NCBI GenBank assembly: GCA_949752735.1
Contig: OX457047.1
Coordinates: 39,646,995 to 39,710,994 of the forward strand
Direction: 5' to 3'
Length of the DNA stretch: 64,000 nucleotides
From: Lumbricus terrestris
Taxonomy: Eukaryota > Annelida > Clitellata > Crassiclitellata > Lumbricidae
Part shown: positions 34,944 through 48,100 of the stretch, piece after piece
Position numbering within the stretch: the stretch's first letter is position 1
Layout: every line of letters begins with the position of its first letter
Notes under the pieces: model-generated
What the model was told of the DNA's origin: nothing
Seen by the model: only the letters and a program-made list of their open reading frames with translations
The model's database searches: none
Made by a program: the position numbers and the translations under genes

Positions 34944-35975
34944 AACCGAAGACTTCAGGGCATAATTATTATATTTTTATAGTATCCGCCGTTGCGCCAG
35001 AAATTTATTCATTGGAGGTTGTTGCAGCCTATAACTGGCGCCGCCACTAGATAGTAAGACAAGTTTGATTGTTTTATCCAGCAATCAAACCATCACACAC
35101 GATTAAATGCCTCATTGTGCTGTTGACAATTTTGTTCAATGCTTTATGGTTAGACAATACATGTTCTACATCAACAGTGTCTACGAACGCTACAGATTAC
35201 ATTACAACAAAGCGTGCAAGTGCATTAAACAATGAGAACGCTTGATGTAGTCTGAAGTCTATAAGTAGCCTAAGTAGCAGAAAAATAAGTTCAACCCAGC
35301 TTGTGTCAAGCAATGGGCCAAGGATTGTATAAAGAGTCCTTGGCAACGGGCATACAGATCAAGCAATAACTGTGGCAAGCTGCCAAGTACCACGAGGACG
35401 AGGAGCGGTAGGAACGATGAAGCCGCAGCACGTGTGCCAATACCGTGCGCAATGGAGCACCTACCGCGCTGAATCTCCGCTTTCTTGTCTCTAATAATTA
35501 ATATGCAAAAGAAATGTACTCCCTATAACATTAATATTTTTATTACATTGTAATTTTTGTCTATCTCGATGTACCAGGTTGCGGTTTGCCAACCTGTTTT
35601 TGCTTATTAAACGAATACACACACAGTCTTCCTATAAAGGTTCCGTATTTTTAATACGAGCAGATGTCGAGCGGATTCTTATATTGGCATGCAATACCTA
35701 AGGGCTTTTAAATAAGTCCTTCATTTTATATCCCGGGTAGCTACAGAAGACAATAGAGGGCTGGTGATGCCTGTCCGCAATGACTTGGGGATTATTTTTC
35801 TGCCGGTTAAATACTGGAGCTTCATAATTAGCTTGCGATCGCCTCAAACAAGTCTGCAAATGTAACTTCACTCTGTTGCATACTCAGCTGATTCTACTCT
35901 GAAGAAATTCTCTCCAACTCCTCAGTTTTCATCTACAAACCTGTCTTCATACTAATGTATGGCTAATAGGTCTAT

Positions 35976-36240
35976 AGGATCCAGGGGCAAATCCGGTCAT
36001 GGCCCCCCATTGAGAAATTTTCACATTTTTCACGAGCCATTCTGGCGGGGAAAATGGACGCGCCCCCTTTCATATTCGCACAGGCTTTCAACCAATGCAA
36101 CGGGAAAAGGTGACAAAGGAGACAGAGAGAAAAGCAATGTACGACTAAAAAGGTCATCAGATTTTTCCTGCCACAGACCAACGAAATTTTTTTCCAGGTC
36201 CCAGAAAATTCTTTGGCCCCCTTCGAAAATTTCTGCCTAG
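35976..36240. mobile_element. hAT-like MITE fragment, CAGGGGCGGATCC family
   Basis: CAGGGGCAAATCCGGTCATG, then ATTGAGAAATTTTC and TGGCCCCCTTCGAAAATTTC match 32229-32700, but the right terminus is degraded and no target duplication is visible. A similar left-end fragment is at 29788-29845. Confidence 0.65.
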
Positions 36241-37098
36241 AGGCAGACAGGCTCCTATAATCATTTTGGAATGTTTATCATTAACGTTGTATGAAAGAAC
36301 ACCAACTGCATACACTGAGACAAAACTTGTTTTTCTCCAAAGTCTCGGTTATGACCATTAGACATACAAACAACACAATCCTTCGTCATGGATTTCACCT
36401 GTTTGTACAAAACATAAATTAAACAGCAGCGTTATCACTAAACAGCAAAACCGAAAAAACCAGCAGATCTGAGATGGCAAGACTAACGCATTGCTTACAG
36501 TTACACCACGCACACCCTCAGTGAATTTTATGAAAAATCCTAGTACTGTCAACTGTTTTCAAGGCTACTTTTGCCTTGACAAATTGGAAAATAAAGTTGC
36601 ATTGGCTTGTAACATATTCTGCTAACACAAGAAAGCACATGCACGAATTCCTAACTTATGTAACATAGAACAGATTGTAACACGTTTTGTCATGTGAGGT
36701 CTCGTTAAGAGTGAAAATTCTTGTGGAAATTGCAATTGTACATTTTTTTGTATCATGACATCCACATGCCATGACAAGAAATGAAAAGCTGGACAGGAAA
36801 TCTGGCTGATGTGTGATCATACTAGGATGAAAGCCCACATTTCTGTGAGGCAGCAAAATGCGCCATTCAAATTTTAAATACCGGCACCAACAAACCAGTA
36901 AAATGGCGAAAAAAATGTGGCAAAGCACAAATATATTGAGTATAGAGAACAGAACATCTAATTCACAGAAAAGACTAGATATTCAAACATGAGTGCATTT
37001 ATATTAGTAAGAAGTGCCTTGACGCATTACATAGCACTCTGCCAATAAAACATGTATATATATATATATAGGCTATACACACATATTGACATTTGACA

Positions 37099-37208
<110 letters not shown>

Positions 37209-37736
37209 CTAATATACAAAAATGTGCATTGGAAGTATGCAATTGTTGTATCCAAGTCCTTTTGAAAGTCTTTCGATTTTGATTCTAGCAAAATTACAGA
37301 GATGCGCAAACAGGAGAAAATTTTCGTAACTTCGTGTTTTAAGCTTCATCCACTTTGCACATTATACACATAACACACCACTCCATTACATATTTCACAA
37401 GACTCTAACTCAATCCACTTAGTAAACATTTCTCATCCAAATGCTATAGTTTAGTAATGGCGTAGACAATACTAAATGTTACACAAGCATTATGATATTA
37501 TTTCATGTCATTGGCACCCACACACAGAGGCAAGAGGTAACTACCCCTCCTGAAAAATGTACACCCTGTTTTGCAACTACTTTTTGTTTTAAAAAATTTC
37601 CTTGCACATAAAAATAAAAATAATTAGACCGAGAAATTTACATTTCTATAAAAAAAACATTGTTCTAATTTTCTGCCTACCATTTTCAAGCCACTTTGTT
37701 TTGGCCACTCCTGCAGAAATATCTATGCAGTCACTG

Positions 37737-37775
37737 ATCCTCCTCCTCCTCCTCCTCTCCTCCTCCTCCTCCTCC
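37737..37775. repeat. (TCC)n microsatellite
   Basis: CTCCTCCTCCTCCTCTCCTCC run. Confidence 0.95.
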
Positions 37776-39632
37776 TTCTCCAAAGCTTAGAAGTGTAGGT
37801 ACACACATGACCATGCAGTGAAACACAGATGGCACCGAGTACAGAAATTGCGTGTGACAGGACCTGCTCAGTGTTCAGGTCCTTACACAGTTACCACCCA
37901 AAAATGGAGGCTTGAACCCATAGGCCTACTCTCAGCATTAGAGGCCAAGTACTCTGAACGAACCGTATGCCACATAGATCTGGTAAAGTATTATTAGAAT
38001 AAATAATACAAATAAGTAGATATATATAACAGTTGTCCTATGAAAAAATATGTGAATGACTACAGAAAGTATTTTTACTCTCATTCCGTTCATAAGATAG
38101 GTAATTACTAGTAATAAACGACATGAAGCATCAACTAAGTCTTTCCCAAGTTTGATTATACGAATCAATTTATGAATCTAATGCGCATGCACCATGTGCA
38201 TCTTAGACGTCACTTGACCGATGAGCCAGTGATAAACACTTGAGGCATATCCATCCTTAGCCTCTTTAATATTAAATATTAATATTAAATATTGATGTTA
38301 TGTTATGTTTAATATAGATTCCAAGCAGTGAAGTTTTCACCCCAAGGAAGCACTCAATAGGTTCGTAATTCACAATTGTTATATTCACGCGTTTGACATT
38401 GAGAAAAGAAATACGCTCTGAAATGATGGTCCACAGTAAATTGGAAGTAACACCGTCAAATAGATATCTACTTCCAGATGTCAGTTATTTACAAACAAAA
38501 CTACACAACATAGCAAAAATTGAAACATGCTGCAGCTATTGACATCATCCAAACAGCATTGAAACATTCAAAAACACTACAAGAAATGATGTACACGAGC
38601 AAAAGTTAGTTCGATTTAACTATACAAATTAATATAAATTAACACAAGTTTATAATAACTGGTGGGTGTGTGGTGTACATAAGTATGCATACAGATATTT
38701 GTAAATCTGTTTTTAAGAACTCGAAGGTGCCAAAATTATGGTTTTTTAGCAGTCAACTGTTACAACACGATCATAACTAAGCGGTAAAAAAATTTCTACC
38801 GTTGACACTCGAAAAATTTTCTGGTCATTTTAAGATCTGCTATGTAGCGGCTGTAGCCATGCTACAACGCTCGCCTAGTAGCCATGCTACAGTGCTCGCC
38901 TTTATAAAGTTCTTAAAACGAGCTATGTGTAAGTGCTACAATACATATTACATACATAATTATAAGGCTGGGAAAATAATTCAAGTATAAAGTTTAAACT
39001 TAAGTCGCAGATTGCCTGAATCCTTAAACCCGAACGAATGAGTATTTGCTACATGAGTAGTAAAACAAACATTACAGACATGAAGTTTTTGATCATTTTC
39101 AGCAACAACTCCTAAAAGTATCAAACTTTTTCTTTTCCTCCTTCATCCACACATGACACAAACATTTTCGTATTGCAACACAGACCCTGAACAACCAAAC
39201 CATGAAGCCGTCACTGCTTCGTAGCAAAACGAGGTTTTCACGCCACTACATTCGCTGGTTACCAGAATCATTTGCCAGTAAGCAAATCTACAGCAATGTG
39301 ATGAGTTAAATATTTTATGCCATTTTAAGCCAATTCAAGCAGAGCTCTCTAGCAAAGCTGACATCTTATAAAGCAACTTGGCAGTGTAGAGATAGAGATG
39401 ACTGATGTAGAACTTGCATGACAGTTGTACAAACTTGCGAACAATGGACCTACTACTATACAAGGAACATTGACAATAGAACATCTGACATCGGTCTTTA
39501 AATCCACTCCATTCACAGAATGCCAAACTATGACCACATCAAACAGACGAATTACAAAGAGGTACACAACACGAATCGTAAGAGAGGTAGCATACTGTAG
39601 CAAACGTAATAACAACAATTGTAATAATATAA

Positions 39633-39690
39633 CTAATATAATAATAATAATAATAATAATATAATAATAATAATAAAAAATAATAATAAC
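39633..39690. repeat. (AAT)n microsatellite
   Basis: AATAATAATAATAATATAA run in the region downstream of SLIT. Confidence 0.95.
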
Positions 39691-40691
39691 ATAATGCAGT
39701 GAAATAATTATAACATTCGTATAACATCAATTCAGAACTATTCAGATAAATAAAAATTTTCTACCATGCAATGAATATACATGTCAGTAAAGCAGTGGCA
39801 TACTATGCCATCAAAGTCAAACTGTGTCCATGTAATGTATTGTACTGCAACAAAGCATTTATATAGAGCCAATTGCGAATCCAGCAGTAGCTCTCAAAAG
39901 TACAAAACAACAGAATCACATACCCTATGTGTAACTAAACTCTTTTAAACTCTTTTAAATTCAAACACCAACTTCTACCACATAGGGTAACTTTCAAGGT
40001 AGGCTCCACCATGGACATCTTCAACGCAAGTCCTTGCACCATCTCGTACAATTCCTCTCATACGCATACACAAAACAAACTCAGAAAATAAAAATCAGTC
40101 AGTGACGCAAGAAGAAAATTTCTCAAAACCAAAATCCTACAAGCCAAATAATAGGCTGTCCAAAAAAAATGCAATCGCATCCGAACCCGTCTGCTTCCGG
40201 ATTAGTTAAATCTAACGACAGAAAAAATTAATTTACATCTCAATTTAACTAAACATCGTTTCCATTGAACAATTATACGAAAGTAAACGGAGTATTTCGA
40301 ACGAGTAGTCATAGTACGAAAAAACAACTAGACTGGACCTCTCACTCACACCTGATCTGTCTCGCTCGACCGTAGCAAAGCAAGTTCTCACTGAAATTTT
40401 GCAGGATGAAAGAAAAAAGACGACGACGACCAACAACGATTTGCAAACGACGATTCAAGTTCAAGCACGAGATAAAAACGCGGCCGACGACAGACGACTG
40501 CGAAAACAGACACGAAACAACAACAGCGGACACTGTAGAAGTAGTAGTAGTAGTCGGTTCAAAAACACTCATCGCCACGACATCGAAACACTAGGTTCGG
40601 AGACCGTGACGTGCGATCATGCGCAACAGCGTCTTGAGGAAGGACGAAATGACTATCTGCACGGTCCGCCGATTATTCGTTCGGTTGGCGC

Positions 40692-40924
40692 TCAGGTGCA
40701 ACGTCTGCAGTGGCACTTGCGAATGATCGGCATGTCGTGCATGAAGTTGGTGCCGTTGGCGCAGAACAGTCGCACCCGACGAGTCTTTATCTTCTTCGGT
40801 TGGCAGCAGGTGGAGCCAGAGCAGAATCCGCCACAGCGCCGGTGCTTCACTTGCTCTCTCGTCGTGCATGAGGTCTTATCGTCGACGTAAACCTCCTTGT
40901 ATTCGTGCGCCTGACATACCATCC
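40692..40924 (-). CDS. SLIT: SLIT last exon: C-terminal cystine knot
   Basis: From the end of the last EGF (MVC) the exon reads [41 protein letters not shown] and ends RKCHCRRCT. The CxGxC..CC..CxC spacing is that of the CTCK domain, which ends all SLIT proteins and supports dimerisation. The large + strand ORFs over this exon are antisense shadows. Confidence 0.95.
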
Positions 40925-42116
40925 CTGCGATGCACAACAACAATCGTAATGCCAGGTATATAGTTTCTAGCAATAGAACAACTTATTTAAGTTATTTACC
41001 ATCTCTGCAATTCACAACAACAATCATAACGACGTTCCTAGCAATAGAACAACTTATTGAACTTCCTTATTGAACTTATCATGAGCCCATTTCTTCTGAT
41101 GTCTATATGAATAATAATAATAATTACGATAATTTATATAGCGCCGTAACACACATGCAGTTACATGGGTGCCTATAAATGTGTGCATCTCAGAGCCTGA
41201 GCACTTATTTGTCTTAACTCGCAAAAGCCCTGCATGCCAACCTTAACCCTTAACCGACTGAGTGCAGGATTCCTCATACCGTTCTATACACTTTGGTCAG
41301 TAAAGGGTCAACTAACATTATATAGTTTGTTGGTTGATCAAGCATCACAATAAAATAAAGATTTTATACACAGCTATATACAGTAAATCTAAATACCCGA
41401 ATTTTATTGGGATTCATGTTACAATCACAAGCACAACAAAGTACCGCATGTTAATATTCTACTCAGATTACATCACACAAGTGCCATCACAATTGATTAC
41501 CGCAGCAACATGCCGTCTCCTTGGTTTGACGGGAAAGAACTGCACAGTTTGGCTGTTGCAGACTTAATATGTTTATGCCACAAGTGAATAAGCTGGTATC
41601 CATGACAACTGTTCAGCCACAAGTCATTATTTCTTGTCTTGAAAACACATGTTTCAGTGAAAGGGTTAAAAGATTTCAAAAAATAAGTTCAGTTACAAAC
41701 AGAAGTGCAACACTTACTACTGTCTGATGGTCTTGCTGTTGTAGCAATAGCTGTCGTAGTGACTTGTCTACGCACTGCCTGGCCACTGTCTCTGTACGAT
41801 TCCGAAGAATTTATCTCAGCTGTAAAGTCAACAAAACTTCCTCTAAGAATTAATTTCATGCAGGTAGACCACAGAATGCCATCAAGACCACCTTGCCAAA
41901 ACCACAGCAGAATTCTCCTGGCAAATACTAACTTACCCATGGTGCCTAGTACCTTCGCGTACAACAACAAAAATAAATTGTTATCACTCAAGGCAGCCAA
42001 TGATAATTTTTAAAGATCCTTCCAGGTCTCCAGTAAAGTCAAGACCAAAATAAAATCACACATTGAACGGTTGTAAACTTTTAAAGTTCAGGCTGAGCAA
42101 AACAAATATAATAACG

Positions 42117-42151
<35 letters not shown>

Positions 42152-45100
42152 GATTCAGCGATTCAACTATGTCGCTTTTAGGGGTACTTTTTCCAACTGG
42201 GACCTTGACGAATAGGGTCCATTCCAGACAAATTTGCTTTTATCGAGAGTGTTGAAGTCCCCGAGGGATCATGTTTACCTCGGGGCAAAAAAAAAAAAAA
42301 AAATAATAATAATAATAACAATAATAATAATAATAGTAATAATGATAATGATAATAATAATAGTAATAATAGTAATAATGATAATAATAATAACAACAAC
42401 AACAACTTTAAGATGACAACTGCAAGTAATTCCTACCAATGTCGCACATGGGTCCATGGAAACCTTTGTCACACTCGCACTTGTACCGCATGCCTTCCAG
42501 CGGATGACATCTGCCATTCCTACATCCATTCACCTCACACGGATCAATGCCAGAACATCCGGGAAGCACTTTGAAATTCATCGTTGCGCTCGTAAAATCA
42601 AACATTCGTCCATTGATGAAGACCTTCTTGAAGCATCCTGAAAAGAAACAAGATACACACACACATAAATATATATATAATTATAACATTATGACACTAC
42701 ATATATATACATAGTTACACAGGGGCGGATCCGGGGGGGCCAATCCGGCCATGGCCCCATGTATAAATTTCTTTATTTTTGACCAGCTATTTTGGCTCGG
42801 AAAGTTGTCGTGGCCCCCTCCCATGAGTGTAATTCCGTAGGTCTTCCTCACAAAGTCCACACATGAGGCCCATACGACTAAAAAAGGTCATCAACTTTTT
42901 GGCGAATGAAATGGTATCTTTTCCTTAGGAAATGGAGACAAATGAAAAAAACAAAAACAAATGACTAAAAAATTCATTAAGATTTTTCAACGGCCAAGAC
43001 GGAAATTTTCCTCTGCCCAAGAGCAACAATTTTGGCCCTCCCCCTTCGAAAATTCCTGTATCCGCCCTTGTAGTTGCATTCATATTATACATATTATATA
43101 CAATATAATGTGTACACATACATACAATGGCCTTTCTCAAGGGCTATACCGCTATAATAAGCAAACCTTTTTAGCTTTCCCTGCAAGGTGTGCGGCCTTC
43201 CCTAACCGAATAACAAACTAAGATTGTAATCAACTAGTGTTCATATCAGATTCTTTCTATAGAACTCATGAATATTGATCAATTGATCGATTGATCAAAT
43301 GATCAATCGATTGATTGATTGATTTATTCTCCAACATGTACCATTAAAGCTGACGGTGTTGCGAATGTGCCACTTCTTCAGCGCCGACTCCCTGATTCCA
43401 GCCGGAAGTCCACCGAGGAAGAGCGGTTGGTCCGTCTCCATGAACAGCTGGTCTCCCTCGTTGATGATCGTTCTCGGTTGACCTCCGTTCACTCGCATCG
43501 TCACGTTCTTTCCCGCCGTCAACAGCTCGATCGTCTGAACGTTGCCATCGTTGACCTGTTCGTAGCTGAACATCGTTGACACGGGATAGTTGCCGATGTT
43601 GTAGCTGACGCGTAGTCGGCCGCGGAAGACCTCAACTGCGAAGTGTTCGTCTAGACCCTGGTAGAGGATGATGCCCTGCGAGTGGTTGGTCGAGAGGAGA
43701 AGCGTGATGTTGGAACGCGGCTTGTGTTGCAACGGAGGAAGAGACAAATACGCGTCCTTGTCGAGAAAACTGACGCTGCTCAACTTCTCGCATTTCTTTC
43801 CCTCAAACCCTAAAAGCAGAATAATTCAATCATAGCCTTTCTTGCAACAACAACAACGACCACGAGTACCAACACCACCATCTGAAAGCAAATATCGTAG
43901 TCACCAATATCATCATCACCAACACCGCAAGCAACAACAGCACCAATATCACCACAAATAACACACAAACCATCGATTCATTCTCCTTACCACCAGCTTC
44001 ACTAATTAAAAAACTTGCAAAGTGTCACTACCCACACCACACAGCCGCTGCAGCCACCACTATCACCATCATCATGGTCTAATATAATTCCTATTTTATG
44101 ATTTTTTATTATTATTACTCTCAACATCATTATTACTTTAATTATTATTATTATTATTATTATTGTTGCTGCTGTTATTATCATTATTGGTTTTTTATTT
44201 TATTTTATTATTATTAATTATAATTATTATAATTATTATTGAAAGGCTACCACTCTTCCAAATCGGGCATAGAGTTAGCAAAAGAACCTATGAAGGTCAC
44301 AGCGATAAAGCTCTGAATATTATTATTATTATAATCATTATTATAATTATTACTATTAAATACTACTATGATTTATTATAATTAAACCACATCTCACCAG
44401 GTGGACACTTGCAGACGTACTCAGACGACCCAGGTGGCTGAATACAGAGTCCTCCGTTTTTACAGTCATGATTATTACACACAGACCCCGGTCGATACTC
44501 GACGACAATGACCGGGGGGATCTCGCAGTATCTGCCTGTGTGTCCATTGGCACACAGACACCGGTAGCTGTTCACTCCGTCTTCACACGTCGCTCCGTTC
44601 TGACAGATATGCGACACACAGTCGTTGATGTTCTCCGAACAGTTCTTATCGGTGAAACCTGCGACGCACTCGCATCTGTGATGTCGTCAGAAGCAACAAA
44701 TAAAACACGTCCGTTCAATTTTACTGATATTGTCGTTTCGAAGATAATGTAATAATACATTCATTCATTCACAATTTATATAGTGCTTCTTCAAGGGCGG
44801 GGGCTACTCAGAAGCGCTCTCGGCTCTAGAAAGGCAAAAAAGCACAGTTTTGAGTTTATTACAAAAAATGCTTCAATAAGAGACCAGGAAGCGCCTGTGG
44901 AAACCCCTTCCAGACAGCTGGGTTCTCCCCAGAAAAGGCCCTAGTCTGCATGGTTGCAGTTCGTGCGAATGAACGAAGAGCAATCTATTCTGTGCATAAT
45001 GGAGCGGCAGTCGCCTTGGATAACTGTGGAGCAACAGAACTCTCGCAGGTAGTCTGGGGCAATACCAAGCTGACATTGCCAAACCAGAGCAGCGATATTA

Positions 45101-48100
45101 TTAAATGTAAATATGACATTTGTTGATGGAATTTTCTACGAACTGAATGGACGCTGAGAAGCAGAAGAGCAATTGAATAATGCAGAGTAATACATGCTTA
45201 CTTACTTCTAAAAATCTGTCTTTTCTCTCGGGCTTGCACGCACTGGGAGCGCTTCTGAAAGGCTCCTGCTGCGAGAAGCGCTTTATAAATTTTCAGATAC
45301 AATACAATACAATGCCTAATGCAATTCTGTGTAACATATACTAGGCATTTATTGGTAGAATTTTATATACATTATATCTATATTTTTATATGTCCATGCA
45401 TCAAACTGTGAATTGTGGCTTATATAGAATGTGCCTACTTAATGCAATGCCAATAAATCAATAAATCGATCGATCGATCGATCAATCAAGCAATCAATCA
45501 ATCAATCAATCGATAATCAATCAATATAAAAATCTTTGAAGTGTTTTATTTGCCTGTAATCCGTATCCATTGGTTGGCATCTCGCTCCATTTTCACACGG
45601 ATTGTAGTCATCGCAAAAGACGATCTTTCTCTCGCAGAATTCGCCTGATCAAAACACAAACATCAATTTGATAAACATTTCTTCTTTTCCATTCCTCCAA
45701 CAGAGATGTCATACCTGAGTATGAGCATCCTGATATAACAAGCAATCACCTTTACTTTTTTGGAGACACACACACACACTGTCACACACACACACATGTT
45801 GAAACGGTGGCCAAAAACTATAGTCATTACCAAGTAGCATACCCAGTTGTAATCTCAATAACTTACTTACATTAAATGCTTATCCTACACGATTCTAAAT
45901 TATACTAGGAATCTAATTCCAGCTCTAACTCAATATCCTGGTCATTCCTTATTACCATTATCATCCAAAAAATCCAAGTTATCCATAATATTCAAGTCAT
46001 TCCTAATATCCAAGTCATCTATGAATATCCTATTCTTAAGATCCCAGTTGTAAATAAATATCCTAGTCATCCCTAAATGTCATCGTTGTCCCTTAATATC
46101 CGAGTCATCACAAAATGTTCGATTCTAAATACTATAACTGTAAATGAATACTCTAAGCAAAAATCAATATCCAATTGAAATCCCAATAACTTCGGATAAA
46201 CCATAGCCGTTCTGAATATCCTGATTCCTCCTCTAACTTATTACAACTAATTATCTAAATTACCCATCAACCGGGTTATTCGTAGTTGTAAATATGGCAA
46301 TCCATCATCAGTCGTACCTGAGTATCCAGCTGGGCAATCACAGAAGTACCTATCGACTCCATCGAGACAAGACGCATTGTTCTGGCATCCGTGTCCAAGA
46401 CAATCGTCAATGTTTGTCTCACATCGGTCGCCTTCGAAGCCAACAGGACACGCACAACTGGAAAAAAGAAAATGATCACTATGCTTGCATTTTTGGCCAT
46501 TCATTGTACAATACATGTATTGATGTATACAAGTTACACTAGTAGTAACACAGTCCATTGGTCCATAGAACATTTTAAATCTCAATCCATTGCTAGTAGC
46601 TGCGTTCTGACAGCAAATTTTCTATCCAATAAATGAAAATACAATACAATACAAATTCCCTTCCTTGTAACTGAGTTGCGGTCATGTCAATTTGCTCTTC
46701 TCGTTAAACGAATAAATGTATATAAATACACAATGTTTGACCTCCTTCCAAAGTTCACAAGTGCTCATGATCTTTTGATAAAACACTTACTATGGTGCAG
46801 AGCGAAAACTTACACACTTGCACACGGTCCCTACTACTACTATTACTGAATTTCTGCTATGTGGCATTAAACAGCAACCAGAGGATAACTTAATCTTCCA
46901 CACTTTCAGGGTCATAAATTCGTGTATAAAGTTCACTATACCATTCCTTTCAGCTCTGATCAACATTCCATCCAATGCCAATGTCTTCTTCCAAGATCAG
47001 TAAATGTTGCTGCCACTATCAAATTGTTCTGCGATCGAATTTTCTTGAATTGAGATCAATGTTCTTTCCAAAATCACAATTATATCTAAGATCAATGTTC
47101 CTTCCAAGATAACTGATTTACAATTCTTCTGCGGTTGGTGGATAAACCTACGCAAGGAACCCTAACGTATATAAGAAACAAAAGGTGTCTCACCTGGATC
47201 GGCCATAGTCGTCAAGCACCCGACAGGTGCCTCCATTGTCACAAGGATTGCCAAAGCAGGCGTCTATCTTATGCTCGCACTGGTCTCCATGGTAACCAGG
47301 TGTGCACTCGCAGTTGTACTGCTTGAAGCCAGCGAGATTGCAGGTACCTCCGTTGAGACATGGGTACGTGAAGCAGACGTTGCATTTGGCCAGGATCTTC
47401 GGATCTGCCTTGTCTAACAGACAGAAGCGAAAACAATACGATAAATTTCAGCGCAAGAAACAAACAGGAAATCCCTACTGTGAGGTGCTCCCAAATCAAG
47501 CCTGGTGAAAATTTAGTCTTAGACATATGGAAGACCTAGTGGGCCACCATAGCAAACGGAAGACCTAGTGGACCAATAAATAGCATATATATATGAAAGA
47601 CCTGGTGGTCCTACCATAGCAAATGAAATGCCTACTGGGCTCACCATAACATATGGAGCACGATAGCTTATGGAAGACCTAGCGAGCCCACCATGGCATT
47701 TGGAGGACCTGGTGAGCTTACTGTAGCATACGGAAGACCTCACCATAGGAAATGAAATACCCACTGGTTATGGTAACACAACATTGATTGATTGATTGAA
47801 TGATTGAACATATGGAATACCATAGCACATGGAAGACCCGGTGGGTTTACCATAGCATAATGAAGACCTAGTGAGCCACCATAGCACACGAAAGACCTAG
47901 TGAGCACACCATGGCATATGGAAGACCTGGTGAGCTTACCTTAGCATACGGAAGACCTTGTGATCCTACCATAGTAAATTAAATACCTAGTGGGTCCACC
48001 GTTGCAAGCGGAAGACCTACCATAGCACTGGAACTTGTAGGATGGAGTGGTGAGCAGCAGCTTGTTCTGCATATCCTCCGGTCCGATGCAGGCAGCTATT

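Larger units (their letters stand above)
32980..35960. repeat. Second copy of the 28490-29770 region, with two insertions
   Basis: The same order of landmarks as 28490-29770: AAGAGCACATC, TCTCATTGGTTAA, GAGTTTTTAATAG, TTCGTAGTCAAGAACTC, the TGACGTCA pair, GTCTACGAACGCTACAG, GACGAGGAGCGGTAGG and the arm-B end at about 35960. It is interrupted by a LINE 3' end (33123-34078), a hAT MITE (34739-34943) and a retroposon tail near 35500-35640. The arm-A part is missing. Confidence 0.75.

Noticed and set aside
40399..40890. 163-codon + strand ORF
   Set aside because: Antisense to the SLIT cystine-knot exon and its 3' UTR; no domain of its own.
41325..41355. Minus-strand TTGTGATGCTTGATCAACCA, similar to miR-218, which lies in vertebrate SLIT introns
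   Set aside because: The seed is broken by an insertion, no complementary arm follows at hairpin distance, and it sits in the last intron rather than the LRR region.
47515..48020. CRISPR-like array of 30-bp units
   Set aside because: Units are contiguous without unique spacers and lie in an animal intron; it is a minisatellite.
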